This document shows positions 25,044-33,304 of a stretch of 64,000 bases of DNA, in pieces. Below the pieces are notes generated by a model that worked only from the letters and a program-made list of their open reading frames with translations, was not told where the DNA came from and ran no database searches. The stretch covers positions 303,956 through 367,955 of the forward strand of contig JACJYP010000006.1 of the NCBI GenBank assembly GCA_020636045.1, in the 5' to 3' direction. The translations under genes were made by a program, and so were the position numbers. The stretch's first letter is position 1. Every line of letters starts with the position of its first letter. The DNA is from Lewinellaceae bacterium (lineage in GTDB: Bacteria > Bacteroidota > Bacteroidia > Chitinophagales > Saprospiraceae).

Positions 25044-25958
25044 ATGAGACATCTGCACCTCACCTGTTCGCCCGAAGTGCGCGCCGCCGTGGAAGACCGC
25101 CGCCCCGTAGTTGCACTGGAAAGCACGATCATTTCACACGGCATGCCCTATCCGAAAAACGTGGAGACGGCGCTTCGTGTGGAAAAAACCGTACGCGACG
25201 CCGGCGCCGTACCCGCCACCTGCGCCATCATCGGCGGCCGGCTGAAAGCGGGCCTTTCTGCCGGCGAGATCGAAACACTGGGCAAAGCCGGGCAGGCTAT
25301 CCCCAAGGCGAGCCGCCGCGACCTGCCTTTCCTCGTCAGTCAGGGAAAACACGGCGCCACGACGGTAGCATCCACCATGATCGTCGCCCATATGGCGGGC
25401 ATCCGCATATTCGCCACCGGCGGTATTGGCGGTGTGCATCGCGGCGCTGCCGATACGATGGATATTTCCGCCGACCTGCAGGAACTGGCCAATACTTCCG
25501 TAGCGGTGGTGAGCGCCGGCGCCAAAAGCGTGCTCGACCTCGGGCTTACGCTCGAATACCTCGAAACCGTTGGGGTACCGGTCATTGGCTTCGGTACCGA
25601 CGAGTTTCCAGCCTTTTATACACGGCACAGTGGTTTCGGTGTCGACTACCGCCTCGATACACCCGGCGAAGTGGCCGCGCTGCTGAAAGCAAAATGGGAA
25701 ATGGGCCTGGCAGGTGGCGTACTCATCGCCAACCCTGTGCCCGAGCAACATCAACTCGACGCCGGGCAAATGCACCGCGCCATCGACGCGGCCCTGGCCG
25801 ATGCGGAGGAAAAGGGGATAAAAGGCAAGGCCGTAACGCCTTTTCTGCTCGCGGCCATCGAGCAACTCACCGGCGGCAAGAGCCTGGAAGCCAATATCGA
25901 ACTGGTGCTGAACAATGCCCGCCTGGGCGCCGAAGTAGCGAAATCCTATTGGCAATAA
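25044..25958 (+). CDS. psuG: pseudouridine-5'-phosphate glycosidase
   Basis: 304 residues, the usual length for PsuG, which reversibly splits pseudouridine 5'-phosphate into uracil and ribose 5-phosphate. Visible family motifs are VALESTIISHGMPYP (residues ~23-37) with the catalytic-region Glu, the GATTVASTM segment containing the substrate-binding residues, FATGGIGGVHRG, VVSAGAKSVLD, FGTDEFPAFY and LIANPVPE. No psuK kinase or transporter is adjacent on this strand, but a PfkB kinase (23777-24691) lies just across the tRNA. It stands alone behind the tRNA terminator. Confidence 0.95.
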   Translation: MRHLHLTCSPEVRAAVEDRRPVVALESTIISHGMPYPKNVETALRVEKTVRDAGAVPATCAIIGGRLKAGLSAGEIETLGKAGQAIPKASRRDLPFLVSQGKHGATTVASTMIVAHMAGIRIFATGGIGGVHRGAADTMDISADLQELANTSVAVVSAGAKSVLDLGLTLEYLETVGVPVIGFGTDEFPAFYTRHSGFGVDYRLDTPGEVAALLKAKWEMGLAGGVLIANPVPEQHQLDAGQMHRAIDAALADAEEKGIKGKAVTPFLLAAIEQLTGGKSLEANIELVLNNARLGAEVAKSYWQ

Positions 25959-26026
25959 ATACTGTTTACCGAAAATACCCTCTTTTAACTGCCTCTGCCG
26001 AATGCCACGGCTCTACTGTACGCAGT

Positions 26027-27061
26027 TCAACTCCACCACTTTTCAGTCCAGTTGTCTGAGGGGCCGAACAGTTTGCCCAGGGGCGGGAAACTGACCGGCA
26101 GTTTTGCGGAAGCGGATGCATTGTAAAAGCGCTCCACAGGGTCCGTCCAGCGATGCGGGGCCAGCGTAAAGCCTCCCCAATGCACCGGCATCGCTTTTTT
26201 GGCGCCGCCGTCCAGCGCCGCCTGCACGCTTTCTTCCGGAAACAGGTGGATCTGGCTCCACTCTTCATCGTACTGCCCGCATTCCATAAAAGCAAAATCG
26301 AAGGGTCCGAGCCGCTCTCCGATTTCCCTGAAATGATTTCCGTACCCGCCGTCGCCGCTGAACCAGATCTTTTCGCGACCGGTTTGAAAAACCCAGCCGC
26401 CCCAAAGTGATTTTGCCCGGTCGGTAAGCCCGCGGCCTGAAAAATGGCGCGTAGGCGTGAAGGTGATGGAAATCTCGTCAAAAACCCGGTGGTCCCACCA
26501 GTCGAATTCCGTGACGGAATCCGGGTCGACGCCCCAGCTGACGAGGTGCCTTTTGACTCCCAGCGCGGTAAAGTATTTCTTCGTCTTGTGCTTCAGTTTT
26601 TGAATGCTCGCATAATCGAGGTGGTCGTAGTGGTCGTGCGTCAGCAGCAGCAGGTCGATCTCGGGAAAATCGTCGATCAACGCGAGCGTGTCCTGCGAAA
26701 AACGTTTGGTCTGGATCGGCGCGATGGGCGAAGCATTGGGGCCCAGCATGGGATCGATGAGCAGGGTGCGTCCGTTGATCCGCATGAGCAAGGCGGAATG
26801 TCCGTACCACGCGAATCGGGGCCCTTGCCCGGGCGCCAGAAACGCAGATCGGTCGAACGGAGCGACGGGCAGGGGAGCCGCGGGTTCCCGCTTGTCCCTG
26901 TCCGAGAGTTGCTTGCAGATGAGGCCGGGTATTTTATACAGATCGATGCTGAGTTTGGTCTCTTCCAGGTTTTGGAATTGCCCGTTTTTCCAGTTTGGCG
27001 ACCGCTGATATTCGCCGATCAGTTCTTTTGTGGGTTTGCCGCCGAATTGTTTTGAGCGCAT
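26027..27061 (-). CDS. MBL-fold metallo-hydrolase (NAPE-PLD/UlaG-like)
   Basis: 344 residues with a metallo-beta-lactamase fold. GHSALLMRINGRTLLIDPML is followed by the zinc motif THDHYDHLDY, then RHFSGRG, WFSGDGGYG, ECGQYDEEW and PVHWGGFTLA, which contains the late metal-ligand His. The N-terminal KPTKELIGEYQRSPNWKNG head and the overall pattern match the NAPE-phospholipase D-like branch, often annotated as romA/outer-membrane-associated hydrolases in bacteria. It has no clear signal peptide. The substrate may be a phospholipid but is unproven. It is convergent with psuG, with 68 bp between stops. Confidence 0.85.
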   Translation of the reverse strand: MRSKQFGGKPTKELIGEYQRSPNWKNGQFQNLEETKLSIDLYKIPGLICKQLSDRDKREPAAPLPVAPFDRSAFLAPGQGPRFAWYGHSALLMRINGRTLLIDPMLGPNASPIAPIQTKRFSQDTLALIDDFPEIDLLLLTHDHYDHLDYASIQKLKHKTKKYFTALGVKRHLVSWGVDPDSVTEFDWWDHRVFDEISITFTPTRHFSGRGLTDRAKSLWGGWVFQTGREKIWFSGDGGYGNHFREIGERLGPFDFAFMECGQYDEEWSQIHLFPEESVQAALDGGAKKAMPVHWGGFTLAPHRWTDPVERFYNASASAKLPVSFPPLGKLFGPSDNWTEKWWS

Positions 27062-27140
27062 GTGGGTCTTTGTTTGCCGTCGTGTAGAACTGGTAAAACG
27101 GCCGGTCGTGATGAACTGTTCAAAAATCCTGTCGGAGCGA

Positions 27141-28769
27141 TCAGCGGCCGGCGTCTTTTATGAATTTTCCGGCGACCCGCTCTCCCCGCCATATGAGCGT
27201 TAAAAAATACATTCCCCGGTCCAGACCCGAGATATCGAGTTCCGTCTCACCGTAGCGGAGGCTTTTCCGGTAAACTATTACGCCCGTCGATGTGAAAATT
27301 TCCACTTCCGCAGGATCGTCAAAACCTGCATCGCCTATTTGCAGCCGGTCGGCAGCGGGGTTGGGAAACAGCCGCAGCGACTGATCCGACTGCGGGGAAT
27401 CCCCGATCCCGGTGGTATAAACGTATTCATAGCAGCCGATATCCGCCAGGTCGCCCTGCGGCCGCATTGTGCCGTCCAGATCGAAGAGAGGGGCGACCGA
27501 ATTGTCCGCCGCGCCGATCAGCACGCTGTTTTCTAGGAGGTGAAAGTCGTAGGAAGCGTAATCGACAAAGTTGTTCGCGTACTCTGCATAGGTTTTCAGG
27601 ACGACATTGTTGCCGGTGGTGCCGTCCACGACGAAACTGTTGCATACATTGTTCATCACGACGCAGTTGCTGCTGGGTGTGCCGTCCTTGTGGTTGTCGA
27701 TCCTGATCCAGGAGGCGCCGGGCTGGATGTCGGGCGTAGGGTCCAGCACCGTATTGTTGATGATGCGGCAGTCGTTGGCGCCGAGAAAGGTGATGCCGTG
27801 CCAGTGGTTCACCACGATGAGGTTGTTTTCCACCAGCCAGTTGTTGTAAAAACCGTCGAAGCATCCGATGCCCTGCAGGGGCCCCAGCAGCGGCTGCGCA
27901 GGGTCATCGTAGTTGAGGATAATGTTCGACCGCACGATGTTGTTGTCGACCACGATGCCGTTGGTCGTGAACGACTGAATGCCGTCGTCGTGGTTGTCGT
28001 CCACGTCGTAGCAGTTTTTTATCAGGTTTTTTTCAAAAAGGATGTACGACCCCAGCAGCCGCATGCCGTCGCCGGAAAAATTGACGATCCGGTTTCCAAT
28101 GGCCTGGATATGGTCGCCGTAGGCGGTCAGGCCCATGTCGACATTCCGCAGCAGGTTATCAACGGCGATTACGGAATCTCCCCGGATATAAATGCCGTCG
28201 CTGACCTTGCTCACCCATTCGCCGGCGGTGGTCCAGGGCGTCTGGGTGCTGTACACGTCGCAGCCTTTGATCTCGATGTGCGAAGTCGGTCCCTGCCAGC
28301 CGTGCGACTCAAAAAACACCAGTTTGTCGGAGAGATAAATGCCGTAGGGCTCTGAACTCACGCTCAGGCCTTCGAACCGCCAGTATTTGCAGGCCTGTAG
28401 CCTGATCTTTTTCAGGATAGGCGTGTGTCCGGCTTCCGCCATGATGGTGATGTAGTCGGTATTGATGTAATTCTGTAAAAACACCTCTCCGTGAAGCCCG
28501 CTGCGCAACACGATGGTGTCGCCCGAACGAACGGGTGCGCTGGCGTTGAACAGCACGGGCTGCGAGGTAGCCGCATTGTAGGGCAACGGGCTGTAGGCGT
28601 ACGAGCGGATCAGCTTGTGGCTGATCACCTCCTCAAGCGTGCTCCAGGGTGTATCGTAGGCGCCGCTGTTGTTGATATTGCCAGTTGCCGGGTCGACGTA
28701 AAAGGTGGCGGCCTGCAGGCGGCACAGTTGCAGGCAGCACAGAAAGGCGGTTGTTTTCAGCGTGTGCAT
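27141..28769 (-). CDS. right-handed beta-helix secreted protein with T9SS type A tail
   Basis: 542 residues. After a signal peptide (MHTLKTTAFLCCLQLCRLQA) comes FYVDPATGNINNSGAYDTPW, a typical opening of secreted parallel beta-helix proteins. Repeated NNxVxxN-type coils follow (IAVDNLLRNVDMGLTAYG, IIVDNNIVRSN-like, IINNTVLDP), matching right-handed beta-helix/DUF1565-like folds of polysaccharide lyases and adhesins. The last ~75 residues (LRLFPNPAADRLQIGD, then MYFLTLIWRGERV) are a type A T9SS sorting domain. It is probably a surface or secreted carbohydrate-binding or carbohydrate-cleaving protein. Catalytic residues cannot be assigned by eye. Confidence 0.83.
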   Translation of the reverse strand: MHTLKTTAFLCCLQLCRLQAATFYVDPATGNINNSGAYDTPWSTLEEVISHKLIRSYAYSPLPYNAATSQPVLFNASAPVRSGDTIVLRSGLHGEVFLQNYINTDYITIMAEAGHTPILKKIRLQACKYWRFEGLSVSSEPYGIYLSDKLVFFESHGWQGPTSHIEIKGCDVYSTQTPWTTAGEWVSKVSDGIYIRGDSVIAVDNLLRNVDMGLTAYGDHIQAIGNRIVNFSGDGMRLLGSYILFEKNLIKNCYDVDDNHDDGIQSFTTNGIVVDNNIVRSNIILNYDDPAQPLLGPLQGIGCFDGFYNNWLVENNLIVVNHWHGITFLGANDCRIINNTVLDPTPDIQPGASWIRIDNHKDGTPSSNCVVMNNVCNSFVVDGTTGNNVVLKTYAEYANNFVDYASYDFHLLENSVLIGAADNSVAPLFDLDGTMRPQGDLADIGCYEYVYTTGIGDSPQSDQSLRLFPNPAADRLQIGDAGFDDPAEVEIFTSTGVIVYRKSLRYGETELDISGLDRGMYFLTLIWRGERVAGKFIKDAGR

Positions 28770-28804
28770 GGTGATGTTTTTAGCGAAACAGATTATGAGG
28801 CTAT

Positions 28805-29140
28805 CAAATTTGGGTCGCCACTCGTGAAAGAGTTGATATTTGGCAAACGGTTCTTAATCAGCGATTTGTAGGGGCAATAAAATACTGATATTCAGGCCAC
28901 TATCTTAAGTTACGCCGGTAGCGCGGCGTTTACGCCGCCCCGGTCAAAGCCATTCATGGCCGAAATGCGCGACAGTCGGTCATATATGACCTCCAGCAAG
29001 GCGGCATAAACGCCGCGCTACCAACGCTCCGTATAGTTATAGCGTCCCCGTTAACAGCAAATGCCGCGAAGCGATCAATTGCTTACAACTTGAGCTATTT
29101 ACATAAAATCAACGCTCAAGCGGGTGACGATCCTAATTTC
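28805..29140 (-). mobile_element. MITE-like element, copy 1 (degraded, inverted relative to copy 2)
   Basis: A non-autonomous element of about 320 bp. The ends GGTCGCCACTCG (from 28813) and CGGGTGACGATC (to about 29132) are imperfect terminal inverted repeats. The centre is a 24-bp inverted repeat (GGTAGCGCGGCGTTTACGCC at about 28917 and GGCGTAAACGCCGCGCTACC at about 29000). The whole unit matches the reverse complement of the element at 47116-47376, including the outer flanking parts, but holds about 55 extra bp near 29041-29095. The flanks CAAATTTG/CTAATTTC resemble a decayed 8-bp duplication. Confidence 0.8.
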
Positions 29141-29621
29141 AACCCCCGCTTTTGGGCTTGACCGGAATCCAGATATCTTCCTCCGAATCGGGGTCGTTGT
29201 TCCGGTATCGGGCCCCCAGGACCTCAAAATGCGGCCGCTCGTCGAGCAGATAATCGGACGCAGGCAACCAGTCGCCGTAAATATACCGGTAAATGCGGTC
29301 GTCCGTGTTCAGGCCTTTGTAATGAAAAACGGCGTACAGGCCGCCCGGCAGCACAAAACTTTCCATGCCATCGGGTATTGCTTCGAAGTCCGACACTTCC
29401 GCGGCCGCCCATTTATCGAACCTTTGCTCCGGGTCGCTGAGCACGGTCGGCACCTGATACACCCGCATTGAGATCAGTTCGGCATTCAGGCGATGGGCGA
29501 TCCTGTTCCGCTCCGGCATGAACGACCGCCAGAGCGCAGCGGTACTGTTGTCGGCCAGCGACATGTTCAGCCTTTTCCCGACCAGTTTTTTGCCGGAGAT
29601 ACGTACTATTTCGGGTTCCAT
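29139..29621 (-). CDS. GyrI-like / AraC effector-binding-domain protein
   Basis: 160 residues forming a free-standing GyrI-like (SHS2-repeat) domain. The opening is MEPEIVRISGKKLVGKRL, the middle ALWRSFMPERNRI, and the C-terminal half has VLPGGLYAVFHYKG and YIYGDWLPASDYLLDERPHFE, the characteristic second repeat with its conserved Trp and Glu. Such domains bind amphipathic small molecules, or inhibit gyrase in the case of SbmC; free-standing versions are common and mostly uncharacterised. The stop lies directly against the MITE copy. It is 8 bp downstream of the GH30 gene on the same strand and likely co-transcribed. Confidence 0.85.
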   Translation of the reverse strand: MEPEIVRISGKKLVGKRLNMSLADNSTAALWRSFMPERNRIAHRLNAELISMRVYQVPTVLSDPEQRFDKWAAAEVSDFEAIPDGMESFVLPGGLYAVFHYKGLNTDDRIYRYIYGDWLPASDYLLDERPHFEVLGARYRNNDPDSEEDIWIPVKPKSGG

Positions 29622-29628
29622 GTTGCGG

Positions 29629-31095
29629 TTATCTGGTCACGATGGTCTGGATCGCGTGCGGCTGAATTTTCAACGCTGCGGCTTCTGTACCGATGTATAG
29701 TTTATAGTCGATCTCCTGATCGCTTTGGTTCATGACGACGCTGACCAGGCTGCCGTCGGTATTGACGAAAGTGGTGCTCAGCAAGTGGCTTCGGCTGCAC
29801 GTCGTGCTCACCCGCTTCGCGCCGGGCCGTATGAATTTTGAAAAATGGCCGATGTAGTAATACGTTGGCGTGTAGATCAGGGCGCCCTTTTCCGTATCGC
29901 CGTGTACGGGCGCGAAGCAAAAGTTGCCGACATGGTTGGGGCCGCCGTGCTGGTCGAGCAGGATGTTCCAGTCCGTCCAGCCTTCGGTGCCGTGGTTGAA
30001 ATCGTTGATCATGGAACGGCCGTAGCGTTCCGCATGCGCCCAGAATTCGTATTTCTGCGGGTCGAACCCTTCCTGACAGCCCTCGGTGAACAGGATATGC
30101 TTGTCGGGATACGAGGTTTTCACGTTGCCGACGTTGCCGAACATTGGCTCGCCACCGGCCCATGTTTCGTACCAGTGAAAACCGATGCCCCAGGCATATT
30201 GCGCGGCTTCGGGGTCCTCGAAGATCGTGTTTGCGCGGTGGTTGATCAGGTCCCGGTTGTGGTCCCAGACCACGATGCGCTTGTCGCCGAGGCCTTCCCT
30301 TTTCATCACGGGACCGAGGTGATTTTTCAGAAAATCGCGCTCGTCCTCTGCCGAGTAGATGCAGGATTCCCAGCGCTGCACGGCCATCGGCTCGTTTTGG
30401 ATGGTGATGCCCCAGATGGGCATGCCTTCGGCTTCGTAGGCCTTGATGAATTTGGTATAGTACAGCGCCCATGTCTCGTAAAACTCCGGCAGCAGTTTTC
30501 CGCCGTGCAGCACGTCGTGGTTGTCTTTCATAAATGCCGGCGGGCTCCAGGGGCTGGCGTACAGGGTCAGGGTGCCGCCGGCCGCTTCGATGGCTTTTTT
30601 GATCATCGGAATGCGGAATTTCCGGTCGTGCTCGATGCTGAAACTCTTCAGCGCCTTGTCGCCCTCCTTAATATAGGTGTAACTGCCGCTGCTGAAATCG
30701 CAACTGTGGATGGTGGTGCGGCAAAGCGTATAACCGATGCCCGCCTCCGCGTCGTAATAGGCACGCAGGAGTTCCCGCTGCTTTTCGGCGGGCAGTTTGG
30801 CGAACACTTCGGCCGAGGCATCCGTGATGGCCCCACCGATGCCGAGAAACGGCTGAAATGTCTTTTGCGGATTGACGAAAACGGATATTTCCGATTCGAG
30901 GGGCTGCCGGGCAGGCGCAAATTCAACGGCGCCGGTATTGCTCAGGCGCAACGTGGAATTGCTGGCAGTGGTGTAAACCGTGCCCGTTTTGTCATTGGCA
31001 CGGGAAGAAGCATCAGGCATGTCGGTACCGGAATGATGAAAGGCAAAGCCCGACAACAGGACGCCGGGGATCAGAAGTTTTAAAATATTGGTCAT
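29629..31095 (-). CDS. glycoside hydrolase family 30 (glucosylceramidase-like)
   Basis: 488 residues from the ATG at 31095 (MTNILKLLIPGVLLSGFAF signal peptide). A (beta/alpha)8 barrel with an added beta domain is indicated by FLGIGGAITDASAEVF, RTTIHSCDFSSGSYTY and SPWSPPAFMK. The acid/base Glu235 lies in TIQNEP and the nucleophile Glu338 in ILFTEGCQEG. All hallmark positions of GH30 are intact, so the enzyme should be active on beta-glucosides, beta-xylosides or similar in the periplasm or outside. It lies 80 bp downstream of a transglutaminase-like gene and 8 bp upstream of the GyrI-like gene. Confidence 0.93.
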   Translation of the reverse strand: MTNILKLLIPGVLLSGFAFHHSGTDMPDASSRANDKTGTVYTTASNSTLRLSNTGAVEFAPARQPLESEISVFVNPQKTFQPFLGIGGAITDASAEVFAKLPAEKQRELLRAYYDAEAGIGYTLCRTTIHSCDFSSGSYTYIKEGDKALKSFSIEHDRKFRIPMIKKAIEAAGGTLTLYASPWSPPAFMKDNHDVLHGGKLLPEFYETWALYYTKFIKAYEAEGMPIWGITIQNEPMAVQRWESCIYSAEDERDFLKNHLGPVMKREGLGDKRIVVWDHNRDLINHRANTIFEDPEAAQYAWGIGFHWYETWAGGEPMFGNVGNVKTSYPDKHILFTEGCQEGFDPQKYEFWAHAERYGRSMINDFNHGTEGWTDWNILLDQHGGPNHVGNFCFAPVHGDTEKGALIYTPTYYYIGHFSKFIRPGAKRVSTTCSRSHLLSTTFVNTDGSLVSVVMNQSDQEIDYKLYIGTEAAALKIQPHAIQTIVTR

Positions 31096-31175
31096 GTTGA
31101 AACGATTGATGTATCGCGAAACCGGTGCGGAAAGGTACAGGGTGTGGCACTTATCAAAAAACGGAAATGGCGCGT

Positions 31176-31748
31176 TCATTTCCCCTGTTCCCCGCAAAAG
31201 GTAACGCGCTCAATGTATAAATAATCGTGCACAGAGGGGTCGACGGCGATCGTTTCGCCGGTGCTTTTGTTCCGAACGACCACAAAATCGTGGTCTTTGA
31301 AAAACGGCGTGTTGAAATACCCGTGCACGTTTTTTCCGAATAAGTACAGTTGCCCGATCTGCGGGGTAGCGGTCCAGGTATCGGAAAGGCCGTACTGTTC
31401 CAGCAGATCGTTGCAGGTTGTCGCAAAAAACGCGGCGTAGCCGACGCAATGCGCTGTTTTTGCGTGGATCAGTTTATTTGGATCGGTATCGCGTTGGGAG
31501 GCGCTGAAACGCAAAAGCCCGGAAGTTTTGGAAAGGCTTATATCGACGATCTTCTCAATATCCGGGGGCGCTTCCTTTCCGGCGTCAGACCGGATAAATT
31601 TGAGCAAGGCGGGGTCCGTAGCCGCATATACCGGGCGCTGCCCGACCGACCTGTACACAACCGTATGCCGGTAGATCCAGCCGCGAAATGCGATGCAGAG
31701 CACCGACACGGCGATAGCGGTCAGCAGTATTCGTTTCAGTATTTTCAT
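31176..31748 (-). CDS. transglutaminase-like membrane-anchored protein
   Basis: 190 residues with one N-terminal hydrophobic segment (~5-22). I see a transglutaminase/protease-like arrangement: Cys101 in AHCVGYAAFFATTC, His153 in KDHDFVVVRN and Asp170 in IAVDPSVHDY, the order and spacing of the Cys-His-Asp triad of that fold. No named family is recognised with certainty. Residues 40-95 have no evident motif. The gene precedes GH30 by 80 bp on the same strand and may belong to one operon. The protein would be periplasmic and anchored in the inner membrane. Confidence 0.65.
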   Translation of the reverse strand: MKILKRILLTAIAVSVLCIAFRGWIYRHTVVYRSVGQRPVYAATDPALLKFIRSDAGKEAPPDIEKIVDISLSKTSGLLRFSASQRDTDPNKLIHAKTAHCVGYAAFFATTCNDLLEQYGLSDTWTATPQIGQLYLFGKNVHGYFNTPFFKDHDFVVVRNKSTGETIAVDPSVHDYLYIERVTFCGEQGK

Positions 31749-31838
31749 GCTCCTGCAGGTGCGAAGGCTGGTATGAAAAAATACCCCTGCAAATAAACGC
31801 TTCAGGTGAACGGTCGATTTTATGGTATCAGGAGTGAT

Positions 31839-33218
31839 TCAGACAAACAGCGCCTGTTTGAGTTCCTCCACCTTCCCCAGGGTCTGAATGCGGATACCGT
31901 AGCGTTTGGGGTCGATGCCTTTCATGCCGTATTTGCTGACATATATTTCCTTGAATCCCAGGCGATCGGCTTCGCCGATGCGCTGTTCGACGCGCTGCAC
32001 CGCGCGGATCTCGCCGCTCAGGCCGACTTCCCCGGCAAAACAAATATTCGAGGGAATGCTCACGTCGAGCAGCGAGGAGATCAGCGAGGCCACGATGGCC
32101 AGGTCGATGGCGGGGTCCTCCACGCGGATGCCGCCGGCGAGGTTGAGGAACACGTCGTTGATGCTGAAAAAGTAACCGCAGCGTTTTTCGAGCACGGCAA
32201 GCAGCATGGAGAGGCGGCGCATGTCGAAGCCGGTCGCGGAGCGCTGCGGGGTGCCGAACACGGCTTTGCTCACCAGCGCCTGCGTTTCGATGAGCATGGG
32301 CCGCATGCCTTCCATGGTGGCGGCCACGGCGCTGCCGCTGAGTTCTTCGTCTTTCTGGCTGAGCAGCAGTTCGGAGGGGTTGCTTACCTCGCGCAGGCCG
32401 GCGGCGCGCATCTCGTAGATGCCCATTTCGTCGGTGCTGCCGAAGCGGTTTTTCAGGGTGCGCAGGATGCGGTAGGTGTTGTGGCGGTCGCCCTCGAATT
32501 GCAGCACGCAGTCCACGATGTGTTCGAGCAGTTTCGGTCCGGCGATGTCGCCTTCCTTGTTGATGTGGCCGATCAGGAAAATGGGGATATTGGTCTCCTT
32601 GGCGAAGCGCAGCAGTTCGCCCGCGCACTCGCGCACCTGCGCGATGCCGCCCGGTGTGGAGTCGATGTGCGGCGAACTCATGGTCTGGATCGAATCGACG
32701 ACCATGAGTTGCGGCTGAAGGTCCTGCGCCTGTTGCAGTACTTTGGTCGTGTTCGTCTCGGTCAGGATAAAGCATTCCGATTTGACGTCGCCGACACGGT
32801 CGGCGCGCATCTTGATCTGCTCTTCACTTTCTTCTCCGCTGATATACAGTACTTTGTAGGGCAGTTGCAGCGCAACCTGGAGCAGCAGCGTACTTTTACC
32901 GATGCCCGGCTGTCCGCCTACCAGCACCAGCGAGCCCGGCACGATGCCGCCGCCGAGCACGCGGTTGAGTTCGTCGTCGGGCGTGCGCAGGCGCACGGTG
33001 CGGCCGGTCTGCACTTCCTTCAGCGGCACGGCTTTCGGGGATGCGGCCTTGCCGTTGCCGCCGGCCCAGGAGCGCCGCTTTTCCTCGTTCGCCGTTTCTT
33101 TCTGGATGACTTCTTCCTGGTAGGTGTTCCATTCGCCGCAGTGCGGGCATTTGCCCAGCCACTTGGGTGAGGAAGCGCCGCAGCTGGAACAGAAGAAGAT
33201 GGTGCGTGGTTTGGCCAT
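31839..33218 (-). CDS. radA: DNA repair protein RadA
   Basis: 459 residues, standard for RadA (Sms), a RecA-like helicase that promotes branch migration in recombination. The N-terminal zinc finger is CSSCGASSPKWLGKCPHCG (Cys10, 13, 24, 27). Walker A is GGQPGIGKST at 101-110, Walker B is LMVVDSIQTM near 171-180, and the RadA-specific KNRFG motif is at 256-260. The C-terminal Lon-protease-like domain carries GLSGEIRAV. It is complete, with no sign of decay, in contrast to the AT-rich pseudogene directly upstream of it. Confidence 0.97.
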   Translation of the reverse strand: MAKPRTIFFCSSCGASSPKWLGKCPHCGEWNTYQEEVIQKETANEEKRRSWAGGNGKAASPKAVPLKEVQTGRTVRLRTPDDELNRVLGGGIVPGSLVLVGGQPGIGKSTLLLQVALQLPYKVLYISGEESEEQIKMRADRVGDVKSECFILTETNTTKVLQQAQDLQPQLMVVDSIQTMSSPHIDSTPGGIAQVRECAGELLRFAKETNIPIFLIGHINKEGDIAGPKLLEHIVDCVLQFEGDRHNTYRILRTLKNRFGSTDEMGIYEMRAAGLREVSNPSELLLSQKDEELSGSAVAATMEGMRPMLIETQALVSKAVFGTPQRSATGFDMRRLSMLLAVLEKRCGYFFSINDVFLNLAGGIRVEDPAIDLAIVASLISSLLDVSIPSNICFAGEVGLSGEIRAVQRVEQRIGEADRLGFKEIYVSKYGMKGIDPKRYGIRIQTLGKVEELKQALFV

Positions 33219-33304
33219 GAGAATATGTCAGTTTTTTTGAATTATCAGGATATCCGACCCCAGTATCTGCCCGTTTGCGATATAGTTATCTATAGCCGTC
33301 AATT

